Of a stretch of DNA of 64,000 bases, positions 1 through 10,823 are shown piece by piece. The notes under the pieces are model-generated. The model saw nothing but the letters and a program-made list of their open reading frames with translations. It searched no databases and was not told the origin of the DNA. The translations under genes were made by a program, and so were the position numbers. This stretch comes from Cryptomeria japonica (lineage: Eukaryota; Streptophyta; Pinopsida; Cupressales; Cupressaceae): contig NC_081413.1 of the NCBI RefSeq assembly GCF_030272615.1, positions 442,831,038 through 442,895,037 on the forward strand, given 5' to 3'. Numbering within the stretch: the first letter of the stretch is position 1; the number at the start of each line of letters is the position of its first letter.

Positions 1-242
1 TAGTATTTATTTGATTATTTAACCATCAATTAATAATTAATTAAATTAATATTTAATTAATTCATCTTAACCCTCTTCTCCTATTAATTAAATAAATTAT
101 TCAATTTATTTGATTTAATTCACTTAACCAAATTCAGACCATTAATTAAATAAATAAATCATATTTATTTAATTAAATCTTCTCTCACATTTAAATAAAT
201 TAATATTTATTTAAATCCCCCAAAATCCCACCTCTCACATTT

Positions 243-430
243 AAATAAATAAATCATTTATTTAAATCACCTTTATCCTCCACCCACTTGCATTTTCCTA
301 CAAATGCAAATTGCACAATTATTTTAAATAAATAATTTATTTAAATCACCTTTATCCTCCACCCACTTGTATTTTCCTACAAAAGCAAGTTGCACAACTA
401 TTTTAAATAAATTATTTATTTAAAATCCTA
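243..430 (+). repeat. 79-bp tandem repeat, about 2.4 copies
   Basis: The words TTTAAATCACC, TTTATCCTC and CCCACTTG recur at a 79-bp step, near 261, 340 and (degenerate) 420. Each unit also carries a TTTTCCTACAAA box and a TTGCACAA box. It lies inside the AT-rich LTR-like stretch and probably arose by local slippage or unequal exchange. Confidence 0.75.
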
Positions 431-451
431 TTTATCCTCACCCACTTGAAA

Positions 452-610
452 CCTTTAATGGTTTCCCTTAAAGTAGTCAAACTTGATGGCTTTAAAGTCT
501 TCAAACTTGATGGCTTCCTTCTATAGTCTTCTTAAGACTTTAATGGTTTTCCTTAAAGTCTTCAAGCCTTTAATGGTTTCCCTCAAAGTCTTCAAGCATT
601 TAAATGCTTT
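452..610 (+). repeat. short degenerate tandem repeats (TTTAATGGTTTCCCT)
   Basis: Alternating words of the type CTTTAATGGTTTCCCT and AAAGTCTTCAA recur every 30-40 bp. They continue in weaker form to about 1040 (AAAGTCTTTGAAA, ACCATTGAAGGC). No coding potential is seen. Confidence 0.6.
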
Positions 611-1406
611 ATCTTCATTTTCTCATTTAAATAAATTAATATTTATTTGAATATTTATCCAAATGCAAATTACACCATTTAATTGAAATAAATGATTTTA
701 TTTTAATTGAAAATACCAAAATTTCTCCCACTTGCATTTTCCTACAAAATCCACTTGTATGCCTAAACCCCTTCTAGATTCTTCTAAACCCTTCCTAATT
801 AGCCTAATCCATCCCCTAAATATTGTCACATTCCTAAGCAAATTGGAGTCACTTCTCAAAGACTCCAAAGTCTTTGAAAAGCAATTAATGCTTTGTGTGT
901 TCAACAAATTAACCCTCAAAGTCTTGGATAACCTTTGAAAGCTTTCAACCTTCAACCACTAAATGGCTCAAAGTCTTTGAAAACCATTGAAGGCTTCCAA
1001 CCTTCAACCACTTAATCCCCAAAGTCTCCAATAACCATTAATGGTTAATTCAACCCTCCCACATGGTTAAAACATTTGTTTTGACTCAACCTCTACCCAA
1101 CCCAAAGGTCTCATCAAGCCTTTAATGCTTTGACCATGATTATCTCTTAAACATTTGCACAAAGGTTTATCCTTGGATTAACTCTTAATCCAGTGGGTAA
1201 TCTTAATTTAGACTTGACCCTTACCTTCTAGATAACCATGAGGTCTTCTCAGGCCTTTAATGCCTCCAACCTCTTCTCTCAACCCAATCCTATGTTGAAA
1301 CTTGTCACCATTTTATTGGTGCCAATTGTGCACATGGATCCCCAACTTTCAATCCTAACCCTTGTTAAGATTGCTCAATCTTAACCCTTCATTTCCCTAT
1401 TTCTTC

Positions 1407-1415
1407 TATAAATAG
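1407..1415 (+). promoter_or_regulatory. TATA box of LTR-like sequence
   Basis: TATAAATAG is preceded by a pyrimidine-rich stretch and followed 25-40 bp downstream by a purine-rich leader. This is the layout of a plant retrotransposon core promoter. The assignment depends on the surrounding LTR call. Confidence 0.5.
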
Positions 1416-1640
1416 AACCCTTCTCCTCAAGCAAAAGGAGAAGCATTTTAGAGTATTGTTGTTATACTGGCATTAGCATAGAGCTTTTTCATAGCATCAC
1501 TATCTACTCTAGCATAGTATTTAGCTTTTCATTTCATATTTGAAGCTTAGTATTAAATCTCAATCCTCCATAAGCATCCATAGTGCAAAAAGCTGCTGAG
1601 AGCTACACTCATTTGGGACTTGGAGAGGAGAGGAACAAGG

Positions 1641-2004
1641 GAGGAGCAACTATGAGCATCTTGATTAGCTATTTCATTTTATGTTTATATGCTTTCTATT
1701 TCATGCTTAATATCTCTCTTGATATGCCTGTTTAGGATAATCTTTTGTTGCTAACACTAACGTTTTTTTCTTGTGCTCTTGTGTGTGTTGCCATCAAACA
1801 GATTTTCTAATCCTTTTTGCAGAGCATCAATAACATTTAAGTATATATTGTCAGGATGTTTGAGAGTGGTTCCAGATCTCTAAGAGTTATAATGTAGATT
1901 CTAGTTTTTTGAGTATTCCTATAAATTTCAGACTTAGTCAAATTTCAGTAATCAGCATTATGTCTCTCATCTCTTCCCTACATTCCCCCTCTCTCTTCCT
2001 TAAC
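1641..2004. other. no gene seen
   Basis: Unremarkable AT-rich sequence between the LTR-like stretch and the CT tract. It may be the start of the internal region of the LTR-like element. I see no primer-binding site or coding motif. Confidence 0.4.
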
Positions 2005-2504
2005 CCCTACCTTTTTGTCTCTTAGGCATCTTCCTCTCTACTTTCTTCCCTCTCTCGGGTATCTCTCCATCTCTTTCTCATCTCCCTCACCCTCTTTCTC
2101 TCTTTCATATGTCCCTCTCTTTCTCTCCCTCTCTCAAATACCTCTATCTCTCACTCTCTCCCCCTCTCTTAAGTGTCTCTCTCTCATTCTCTCCCTCTTC
2201 CTCCCCCTCCCTTTCTCTTCCTTTGTCAAGTATTTCTTTCCCTCTAACTATCTTTCTCTCTCCCCCTCTCGCTCCGTTTCTCTTTCTCTCAAGTCTCTCT
2301 CCTTCTCTCTATCACATCTCTGTCTATCAACCTTTATCTATCTCTCTCTCTCTATCCTGTTCTATCAAGTTTCTCTCCCTCTCTCTCTCTCTCAAGTCTC
2401 TCTCCCTATCTACCTCTATGTCTCTATCTCACTCTCCTCCTCTGTCAAGTGTATCTCTTTCCCACTCTCTCCCTACCTCCCCACCTCTCTTTCTATTTTT
2501 CACT

Positions 2505-2553
<49 letters not shown>

Positions 2554-2892
2554 TCCTCGTTCTCTCTATCTTACTCTCTCCTTCTCTTGGGTGTCTCTTT
2601 CTCATTCACTTCCTCTCCCCTCTCCCTCCCTCTCTCCCTTTCTCATTACCTCTCTTTCTCACTCTCTACCTCTCTTCGCACCTCTCTCTCTCTCTAGTCT
2701 CTTGTAATATCCTTCCACCCCTTCCTCCCTCTCACTTAGACTCTCTCTATCTCTCACCCTCTCTTTCTCTCTCTCACCTTTCTCTCCCAATCCCTCTATC
2801 CACCTCTTAGATCTCTCTATACCTCCTCTCTCTCTCTCTCTCTCTCTCTGAGTCCCCTTCTCTATGTCACTCTCTATTTCTATCTCTCCCTC

Positions 2893-2947
<55 letters not shown>

Positions 2948-3008
2948 CTCTCTTAGGTGTATCTCTCTCCCATTGCCTCCCTCTCCTCCCCCTCTCTCCC
3001 TCTCTAGG
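2005..3008. repeat. 1-kb CT-rich polypyrimidine tract with two long (TC)n runs
   Basis: The plus strand is almost pure pyrimidine for about 1 kb. It includes uninterrupted (TC)n runs at about 2509-2550 and 2898-2944. Between them are imperfect units such as CTCTCTCCCTCTCTC and repeated TCAAGT or TTAGGTGTATCTC spacers. Open frames of Ser-Leu repeats across it are artefacts of the low-complexity sequence. It abuts the 20-bp minisatellite array. Confidence 0.95.
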
Positions 3009-3009
3009 G

Positions 3010-4740
3010 TCAAAAGGTATTCTCAAGGGTCATATGGTATCCTAGGGATCCATGCACGTGTCCTAAGGGGTCATAGGACACCGTATGACTCCTTAGGACA
3101 CCATATGACCCATAACAACACATACGAGGTCATATGGAGTCCTAAGGGGTCATAAGACACCATATAACCCCTTAGCACACCATATGACCCATAATGACAC
3201 CAAATGGTATCCTAAGGGGTCATAAAACACTATATGACCTCTTAGGACACCATACGACCGATAACAACACCATATGGAGTCCTAAGGGGTCAAATAGTGT
3301 CCTAAGAGGTTGTAGGAGACCATATGACCCCTTAGGACACCATATGACCCCTAATGACACCATACGGTGTCCTAAGTGGTCATAAGGTGTCCTAGGAGTC
3401 ATACGACACCATAAGACACATAACGATACCATATGGTGTCCAATGGGTCACTGGACACCATATGACCCTTAGAACACAATACGACCCCTAACAACATCTA
3501 AGGGGTCATAGAACACTATATGATCCCTTAGAATACCATAGGATCTATAGTGATGCCAAATAGTGTCCTAAGGGGTTATAGAACACCATATGACCCTTTT
3601 GGGCACCATATGGTGGTGTTATGGGTTGTATGGTATCCTAAGGGGTCATATGGTATCCTATGACCCCTTAGGACACCATATGATGTCATTATGGGTCATA
3701 TGGTGTCTTAAGGGGTCATATGGTGTCCTAATGGGTCATAGGATACCATATGACCTCTTAGGTAACAATATGACCTCTAATGACACCTAAGGGATCATAT
3801 GCTGTCCTAGGAGGTCATACAATACCATATGACATTTTAGGACACCATACGACTCATAATGACACCATATGGAGTCTTAAGGGATCATATGGTGTCCTAA
3901 GGGATGATAGAACATCATATGACTCATTAGGACACCATATGACCCATAACAACATGTAAGAGGTCATAAGACACCATATGACCCCTTAGCACACCATACA
4001 GCCCATAATGACACCAAATAGTGTCGTAAGGGGTCATAAAACACTATATGACCTCTTAGGACACCATACGACCCATAATGACACCATATGGAGTCCTAAG
4101 GGGTCAAATAGTGTCCTAAGGGGTTGTAGGAGACCATATGACCCCTTAGGACACCATATGGTGTCCTAAGTGGTCATAAGGTGTCCTATGGGTCATACGA
4201 CAACATAAGACACATAACAATACCATATGGTGTCCTAATGGGTCATAGGACACCATATAACCCTTAGAACACAATACAACCCCTAACAACATCTAATGGG
4301 TCATATGGTATCCTAAGGGGTCATAGGACACTATATGATCCCTTAGCACAACATAGGACCTATAATGATGCCAAATAGTGTCCTAATGGGTCATAAAACA
4401 CCAAATGACCATTTAGGACACCCTATGGTGTTGTTATGGGTTGTACGGTGTCCTGAGGGGTGATATGGAATCCTATTACCCCTTAGGACACCATATGGTG
4501 TTGTTATGGGTCGTATGGTGTGTTAAGGGGTCATATGGTGTCCTAAGGGGTCATAGGATACCATATGACCTCTCAGGAAACATTATGACCTCTAATGACA
4601 TGTAAGGGATCATATGGTATCCTAAGGGGTCATAAAATACCATATGACCCATAACGACATCATATGGAGTCCTAAGGGGTCATATGGTGTCCTAAGGGAT
4701 CATGGTTCTATGACCCCTTAGTACACCATACAACCCATAA
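3010..4740. repeat. 20-bp bidirectional minisatellite with ~815-bp higher-order repeat
   Basis: The basic unit is TCATATGGTGTCCTAAGGGG. It occurs in both orientations, interleaved, through 1.7 kb. Superimposed is a higher-order period: the word ATAATGACAC at 3191 recurs at 4005, CATAAGACAC at 3151 recurs at 3965, and GGGATCATAT at 3791 recurs at 4606, giving offsets of 814-815. Just left of this the offset is 834, because copy 1 carries one extra 20-mer at 3131-3150. A partial third copy runs to 4740. Point changes between copies are frequent, so the array is old. No coding motif is present. Confidence 0.92.
4145..4170. repeat. 26-bp perfect palindrome inside the minisatellite
   Basis: A reverse unit meets a forward unit with no spacer, centred on CATATG between 4157 and 4158. 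The result is 13 + 13 perfectly complementary bases (half-site ATGGTGTCCTAAG). Similar shorter head-to-head joins occur elsewhere in the array. Confidence 0.9.
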
Positions 4741-4911
4741 ATATTATCCAACCAATACATCCACACGATCCAAAGAAACCAATACGTTCATTTTCTTCAA
4801 ACGTTCTACTTTATATCCTATCTTCTTTAAAAAAAAAAAGAAAACTGACCACCTTGTCAATCTTCTTATCACCTTATATATATGCAAACCAAAAGAAGAT
4901 ATATTGGAGGG

Positions 4912-4959
4912 AGAGTAAGAGAGAGGGGATGGAGAGAGGGAGAGAGGGAGAGAGGGAGA

Positions 4960-5012
<53 letters not shown>
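4912..5012. repeat. GA-rich polypurine tract with (AG)n run
   Basis: Purine-only sequence on the plus strand, with (AG)n from about 4963 to 5012 preceded by GGGAGAGA units. It is the strand complement of the CT tract on the other side of the minisatellite. Arg-Glu or Ser-Leu frames across it are artefacts. Confidence 0.95.
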
Positions 5013-5017
<5 letters not shown>

Positions 5018-5074
5018 CCTTGTATGCGCTTGAGAGGGGGAGAGATGGAGACAATACACATACATACACACATA

Positions 5075-5175
5075 TGTGTGTATATATATTTAATATATTA
5101 TATATTATTAAATACATATATATATATATATAAATATTATATATTTTATGTATATACACATATTATATATATACA
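5075..5175. repeat. TA-rich microsatellite
   Basis: (TA)n and ATATAT runs with TTATATA interruptions lie directly after the GA tract. Confidence 0.85.
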
Positions 5176-5212
5176 ATAGCATATTATACACACCCAAAAT
5201 TTAAACAAACTT

Positions 5213-5403
5213 AGCCCATACGTGCTATTTATAGTAAAAATAGTGCATACATGCTTTTTACAGTACAAATAGCGCATACTGGCTTTTTATAGTAAAAATA
5301 GCGCGTACGGGCTTTTTATAGTTAAGATAGAATGTACATGCTTCTTACACCATAAGTACCTCGTACATGCTTTTTATACCATAGGTACCCCGTATGTGCT
5401 TTT
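5213..5403 (+). repeat. 29-bp tandem repeat, about 6.6 units
   Basis: Units start at 5213, 5242, 5271, 5300, 5329, 5358 and 5387 at an exact 29-bp step. Each has a GTAC or GCATAC core, then a TGCTTTTTA box, then a TAGTAAAAAT-type tail. Later units drift (ACACCATAAGT). There are no unique spacers between units, so it is a simple minisatellite. Confidence 0.9.
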
Positions 5404-6269
5404 GTTTGTTTAGGCTTGGAAATAGGCTTGGATGACAAAGCTACGGTTTGCAAGTTTGATTTCCCCCCATTTCCCTCCTTTTTGGCGTGTTTAATTTTAT
5501 CAACTTGGTTTCTTGACTTTGTCATCATCAGGTTTACATATCATCAAGTGGGTATTTATAAAATTTCCACCATATTTTCACCCATCTTTTGAGCTTTCTA
5601 ACCATATAATTTTTTAAAAATTTGAACAACAATAACATATTATTATTGAATTTCTTTTACCAGTGTCTCCATAGTTCTCACAGACATACGTGCACCATTT
5701 TTTATATAACTTTTGATATAATTATCCAAATTTTTAAAAATTTATATATTATTGTAGTGAATTTGATTATTTACAAGTTAAAAAAAAAATTGCATTTTTA
5801 ATTTTTTTAGTGCAACTTATGCTTCGCGCACGAATAGATACCTAATTTTTTAGGATGTGCTCGATCGTAAAAATCATTAAAAGAAAATACTCAACATAAA
5901 ATTACAAAAAAATACACATCTTCTAGTGCTCACTCTTAACTATCTTTCTGCAAAAGGATTTGTCAAAATACTAAATCTAAATATGAATTTTTTGATGTGC
6001 ACGTCAGACACTATGTTATGTTTTTTCTGAAAAAATCAGGCTCTGTTTTTCGTGCGCAAAGGATTTGACCCCCTTAATATTATCCAATTTTCAAAAAGTT
6101 TAGTATTTTGGAAACTAGATTCAGAGTACTACAATATGTGTTGTTTCATTATCTTCATATATTGAGTGGATGACTTTCAAATTTTGCCTCCAAGTTCAGG
6201 TTCATCTGATTTCAGAAAAAAAGTGTCCACTTATACCCCCCTTTTTGACCACCATCTTTGTGCACTTAC
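5404..6269. other. no gene seen; degenerate repeat-like DNA
   Basis: AT-rich sequence with poly-T and poly-A runs and phrases common in old retroelement LTRs (TTAGTATTTTGGAAACTAGATTC near 6100). I could not place LTR ends, coding motifs or target duplications. Confidence 0.4.
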
Positions 6270-6652
6270 CCGAATAACACATCATCAAATCATCAAATCT
6301 TGAACACATGAATAACAACACTTATCGGATTCATCAAAAGATATTCAACAAAGATCTGCTACTAAAACATTTACCGGTAACCAAACAGCTTACAAGAACA
6401 AATCATCAAATCATCAAATCATCGAATCATCAAATCCCAAACACATGAATAACACATCATGAATAACCAAAAGGCTTACTAGAACAAATCATCAAATCCC
6501 AAACACATGAATAACCAATAAAAACTAATTCCACAAGCCAAAGCATACCGAAGAAGATCTCCAAATCAACATCATAATCCAACCACTCTACCAGTACCCG
6601 GTACAGAGAAAAACAACTAGTGTTGATATCAATGACAAACATCAATTCAACA
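6270..6652 (-). mobile_element. possible copia-type LTR remnant
   Basis: The right end reads, on the minus strand, TGTTGAATTGATG followed by TTTGTCATTGATATCAACA. This resembles the U3 start of the copia LTRs in this window (TGTTGGTATTTTGG then TTTGTCATTGATGTCAACA). The body contains ACCGGT words and short slippage repeats of ATCATCAAATC (6280-6300, 6403-6436, 6487-6500). No opposite end is found, so this is a remnant call only. Confidence 0.35.
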
Positions 6653-6660
6653 CATAATCA

Positions 6661-7049
6661 ATTCCTCCAAGTTGCCAAAAAAATGTGCATAAGACTTCCC
6701 ATGTCCTCTAAAACTGAAATGAATAGGCATGGTCACAACATTATGCTCATAAGCCCACACCTATATTAGTGTCACTTTGCACCCCAATCTACAACCATTG
6801 AGGTACACAAAGTGATGCAGCTCATGATTTAGATGTGCTAATATGCAGGATCCCCATGAAAACCTCGTGTTCTCTATCAATAGGATCTCTAATATCTTCA
6901 AACCCTCTGGTATAACCTCTGCAACCAGTTTTGTCAAACCTTCTAGTATAACCTCCGCTACCAGTTTCGTGCAACTTTTCTCAGGACTCACATTCTTCAC
7001 CTCCTTCAAACAAATCAATGTGACCTTCTACCCATCCTTTTCAATGGTA
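6661..7049 (-). pseudogene. element E, post-protease coding remnant
   Basis: Minus-strand sequence continuing the protease frame of element E on the far side of element D. A frame open from 7018 to 6761 includes LKEVKNVSPEK and a duplicated module TKLVAEVI.EGL. A stop separates it from the upstream part. The stretch matches nothing I can name. In Gypsy elements it would lie between protease and reverse transcriptase. The internal duplication is visible at DNA level near 6900-6970 (CTTCTAGTATAACCTC and CCCTCTGGTATAACCTC). Confidence 0.5.
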
Positions 7050-7054
7050 ACTAG

Positions 7055-7662
7055 TGATGATATGATGAATCAGTAAGGATCTAGGCAACTACTGAGAGGA
7101 AGGGGTGAATCAATAGATAGAATAAAAACTAAACTTTCACGAATCTCAAATCCAACTCACAAATCAATCACTAAACTAACTGGTTCAAACACTGAACTAC
7201 AAACTGCAATAGCACTATCAAGTTAACCAGTTGAGTAGGATACCAAAATAATAGTGTAATAAATCTAAAAATCTCAAACTATTTAATCAATATATAAAAC
7301 TTCTTTACTAACAATAGTAAAAGCACTTTTCACATCACTGTTGGTCATCTTAACACATCTAAGTGGCTTTACCAGTAAAACAAATTAACCATATCAAAAC
7401 ATAACCACAAAAACCATTCACCACTTGACACAATGATTTTTGATGTGGAAACCCAAATGGAGAAAACCACAGTGGGGATGAATACCCACAAGTATTCAGA
7501 ACTCTTCTAAAGTGCTCCCTATTAGGAGCCAAGCTTTGTTAGAAGATTTACAAAAATATCCTGTTAGGAACAGATCCTATTAGGGACCACCCAGTTAAGG
7601 GATTGACTACAATGCCCTATTAAAAGCAATACTCTGTTAAAAGTAACCTCGATAGAGGATTT
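7055..7662 (-). repeat. element D 3' LTR, part 1
   Basis: Starts with TGATGATATGATGAAT, aligning to the 5' LTR from 23743. It is interrupted after GATTT (7658-7662) by element A. Its partner resumes at 18432. Confidence 0.93.
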
Positions 7663-8721
7663 TGTTAGGTCCTGGAGACAATTGAGAGGGGGGGTGAATC
7701 AGTTGTCTAACAATTTCAAACCAAAAAACAATTTAACCAACTTAATGCTTAATACCGGTAAACCAGTCTAATATGACAGTAGACAGTTTTAACAATTAAT
7801 TGCAATACCGGTAGAGATTAATGCATGAAACAAAAATACAAAGTCATCCACAACACATAACACCAATATTTGTACGTGCAAACCTTGTAAGGGGAAAAAC
7901 CATGGTGGGAAACCTTACCCACAATTAGATGATACTACTATAGATAGTAAGTGTATAGAAATGGGGTTTGCACATGCAGAAACGCCAAGCGCCTAGAGTT
8001 CACTACTCAAACACAAAAATGGGAGTGACACTGACTAAAATTGGAAGGTTAAATCCAATAAGAATGTACTGCTCAAAATAGCATCTCCATATGCTGGATG
8101 TAGTACCGGTGTAGTTCTGATTGTCTTCACAAAAAGCCTCCTTCAACTTCAAATGATGTCTGCATGTATAGCTCTACTTATTCTCATATATACCATCACA
8201 CAATCCTTTTTTACATTACACCCTTGATCTTACAAATAAGATCTTACATTTATACCATACCCTAAGACCAATTTTAGTAGGTCAGCTCTAAAGGATAATA
8301 CAATAAAATTAATTTATAAATCAATTAATACCCGATACAATAACTGATTCACCATGTCAGCTTAATGCATTTACAACAATAATAAGTCATCTCCATAGCG
8401 TGCCATGCTGATCTAGAAAAGATAAACCTGCAGGAGTAACCTGGACCTATTTGCCAGTAATGGCAAATATGTAAATACAAATATGCCAATTAACAAAACC
8501 TCAAGACAAGGTGTCCACACGATGTCTTCCACATAACCAAGTGTTTTCCATATCATTCCAAGTGTCGGTTATCATTGTATCCTTCCAGTGTGCTAGATAC
8601 CGGTGACTATGCATAAGTCACTTGCTTGCTGGTTAATGTTGCTGATTCTCCAAAGTGCCAGAGTTGATAAGTGTTTAGTAGGTGTTGACATCAATGACAA
8701 AACCATACCAAAATACCAACA
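7663..8721 (-). repeat. element A 3' LTR
   Basis: 1059 bp. On the minus strand it begins TGTTGGTATTTTGGTATGG and ends GGACCTAACA. It pairs with 17364-18426 as a direct repeat and with the LTR of element B (15402-16457) as an inverted one. It contains several ACCGGT palindromes. Confidence 0.95.
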
Positions 8722-8734
8722 ATCTCCCCCTTTG
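8722..8734 (-). other. element A polypurine tract
   Basis: CAAAGGGGGAGAT on the minus strand, directly before the 3' LTR. It is the expected primer for plus-strand DNA synthesis. A second purine tract lies about 210 bp upstream near 8930-8945. Confidence 0.9.
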
Positions 8735-9014
8735 GCATTGGTGGCAACACAAGATGGAAAAACCATCAAAGTGCCAAAATAGAAATACCAAACACCAAAA
8801 ACCAACAATCTCCCAAAAAGAGATCATAACAAGACATCAAAATACAGATACATAGAGTAATAATCTCTCCCAAATAATAATCTCTCCACCTGGGAGCAAC
8901 ATGTGTTTTCCTTATGTTTTTGCATACTAATCTCTCCCCCTTTGACATCAAATGCCAAAGTTATTACCAAGCCAAGTTCATATACAAAATACCAATCAAT
9001 TTAGTATACCAACT
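8735..9014 (-). other. element A 3' untranslated region with second polypurine tract
   Basis: Noncoding stretch between the end of RNase H and the polypurine tract. On the minus strand, GCATTTGATGTCAAAGGGGG lies near 8935-8956. It is a second purine tract, also present at the equivalent place in elements B, D and G. Confidence 0.75.
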
Positions 9015-9910
9015 ACTCCCCCTGAGAAGTAGCTTCCTCATCAAAGCTAGAGTAAAAGATTTCTCTGTTAATTCTGTCGGTTGATGACAAACATCAACTT
9101 CCTAAGTCTCTACCGGTGGGGGTATGACCCCAAGCTAGTCTCTGAGATATTCAAAAGTCTCCTTAGGTAGAGGTTTAGTGAAGATATCTACAATTTTCTC
9201 TTTAGTATTCACATAAACCAGTTTTATCTCTTTTGTTTCAACATTTTTCCTTAGAAAATTTAGTTTGATAGAAACATGTTTGGTTTTAGAATTTAATACC
9301 GGATTCTTAGATATATCAATTGTTGCAGTGTTATCACAATAAATAGTTATAGGTTCCTTTCATTTTACCTTTATGTCCTTCAACATTTTCTTAAGCCATA
9401 ATACCTATGTATAGTTAGTGTTGCTACAACATATTCTGATTCTACTGTTGATAAAGATGTACAACTTTGTTTCTTACTCAACCAAGAAACTAGTCTGCTT
9501 CCAAGAAAAAATGCACTGCCGGTGGTTCTTTTTCTATCATCCACATCTCCTACCCAATTTGCATCTGTGTATACACATAATTCAAAGTTTTCATCTCTAC
9601 GATTCCATAATCCAAGATTTATAGTGCCTTGTAAGTACCGGAAAATCCTTTTTACTGCTGATTCATGATTTTCTCTAGGATTACTCTGAAATCTTGAAAC
9701 AATACATACTACATTCATAATATCAGGTCTAGTTTGTGTCAAATATAGTAAACCTCCTATCATAGATTTGTATCTAGTTGGGTTAATAGGTGTAGATTCA
9801 TCCCTTAGTGATAGTTTGTCATTTGTAATCATAGGTGTGCTTACCGGTTTAGAGTTCTCCATTCCAAATTTCTTTAGTAACTCTTTTAAGTACTTGGATT
9901 GACTCAAGAA
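9015..9910 (-). pseudogene. element A RNase H, decayed
   Basis: Copia RNase H and the end of the reverse transcriptase on the minus strand. From 9907 to 9380 the frame carries SQSKYLKELLKKFGMENSKP, the SMIGGLLYLTQTRPDI block, RIFRYLQGT, then the RNase H signature TDANWVGDVDDRKRTTG and SLSTVESEYV. The frame is lost near 9400. The conserved TKPLPKETFEYLRD end can still be read near 9130-9200. This domain removes the RNA strand during reverse transcription. It is broken by frameshifts and is not expected to work. Confidence 0.88.
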
Positions 9911-9944
9911 TATACCTTTGTCAGTCTGTGAAATCTACTATCCT

Positions 9945-10822
9945 AAAAAGAATTTTATTTCTCCAATCATAGACATTTTAAATTCTTGCTGCATTTTAAT
10001 AGAAAAGTCTTAACACAATCCATCTTCTCCTCCAAAGATTATATCATCAACAAAAACTTCTATAACCAAGATGACATCATTAGTCACTTTATAGTATAAG
10101 TTGTTGTCAGCATTACGTTTAGAAAAACCAATTTTCAAAAGATACTTATCCAATCTTGCATACCAAGCTCTTGGAGCTTGCTTTAATCTATACAAAGCTT
10201 TTCTTAACCTGCAAACCATATCTTTGTTATCTGTCAAAGAAAATCCATCAGGTTGTTCAATGTAAACTTCTTCTTCAACATCTCCATTCAAAAATGCACA
10301 TTTAATATCTATTTGATATACTTTGTAGTTCTTATGTGTTGCAAAAGCCAAAAATAATCTGACTGCCTCAATTCTAGCTACCGGTGCAAAGGTTTCATTA
10401 GAATTCAATTCCTTCTTTCTGAGAATATCCCTTGCATACTAGTCTTGCTTTATTTCCGATGACCTTACCTTCTTCATTAAGTTTGTTTCTAAATACCCAT
10501 TCGGTTCCAATTACATTTTATCTTTAGGTTGGGGAACTAATGTCCAAGTGTTATTCTTCTGAATTTGTTCTAATTCTTCTTCCATAGCTTTAGTCCAATA
10601 TTTATCTTCACATGCCTCATTAACAGATGATGGTTCAATTTGAGAAATAAGACATACCTCTTCATTTTCCAATCTTCCTCTTGTCATAACTCCTTTGTAC
10701 TTGTTTCCAATTATCTGATCTTCAGAATGATTCAGTCTTACATACCAGGGTGTCTTTGTTTGTTGATGTTCCTTAGTTACTATGGAATTTTCAGATGATA
10801 CCAGTGTGACTTGGATCTTCAT
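9945..10822 (-). pseudogene. element A reverse transcriptase, decayed
   Basis: RVT_2-type polymerase on the minus strand in two frames. The N-terminal part (10822-10511) has the conserved ACEDKYWTKAMEEELEQIQ block that precedes the fingers. The second part (10408-10010) has [33 protein letters not shown] and the catalytic FVDDIIF, all intact. Between them, near 10410-10510, the frame is shifted. A stop follows FGGEDGLC near 10010, and stops also interrupt 9945-10010. The catalytic aspartates remain, but the polyprotein is broken. Confidence 0.9.
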
Positions 10823-10823
10823 T

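Larger units (their letters stand above)
1..1640 (+). mobile_element. AT-rich LTR-like sequence, left end outside window
   Basis: The stretch is dominated by TTAATTAAATAAAT-type words, followed by a TATA box at 1407-1415 and a leader-like region. The same composition and word usage recur at 35327-35940 (plus) and 37819-38919 (minus), where LTR-type termini can be placed. I infer this is a third LTR of that general type, plus orientation, with its start outside the window. No coding frame is seen. The short open frames around 700-950 are antisense to each other and have no recognisable motif. The right boundary is approximate. Confidence 0.4.

Noticed and set aside
2015-2707. 230-residue Ser/Leu-rich open frame on the plus strand
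   Set aside because: It is a translation of the CT tract. All frames of (TC)n are open, and there is no other coding evidence.
2973-3790. Several open frames of 60-70 residues on both strands in the minisatellite
   Set aside because: They are periodic translations of the 20-bp unit in either orientation and show no domain.
4744-5159. Ser/Leu frames (minus) and Arg/Glu frames (plus) near the GA tract
   Set aside because: Low-complexity translation of GA and TA microsatellites.
5213-5403. CRISPR-like array of 29-bp repeats
   Set aside because: Units are directly adjacent without unique spacers and drift along the array. The setting is eukaryotic.
6661-7018. An envelope-like gene of element E
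   Set aside because: There is no signal peptide, membrane segment or glycosylation pattern. It is better read as a post-protease remnant with an internal duplication.
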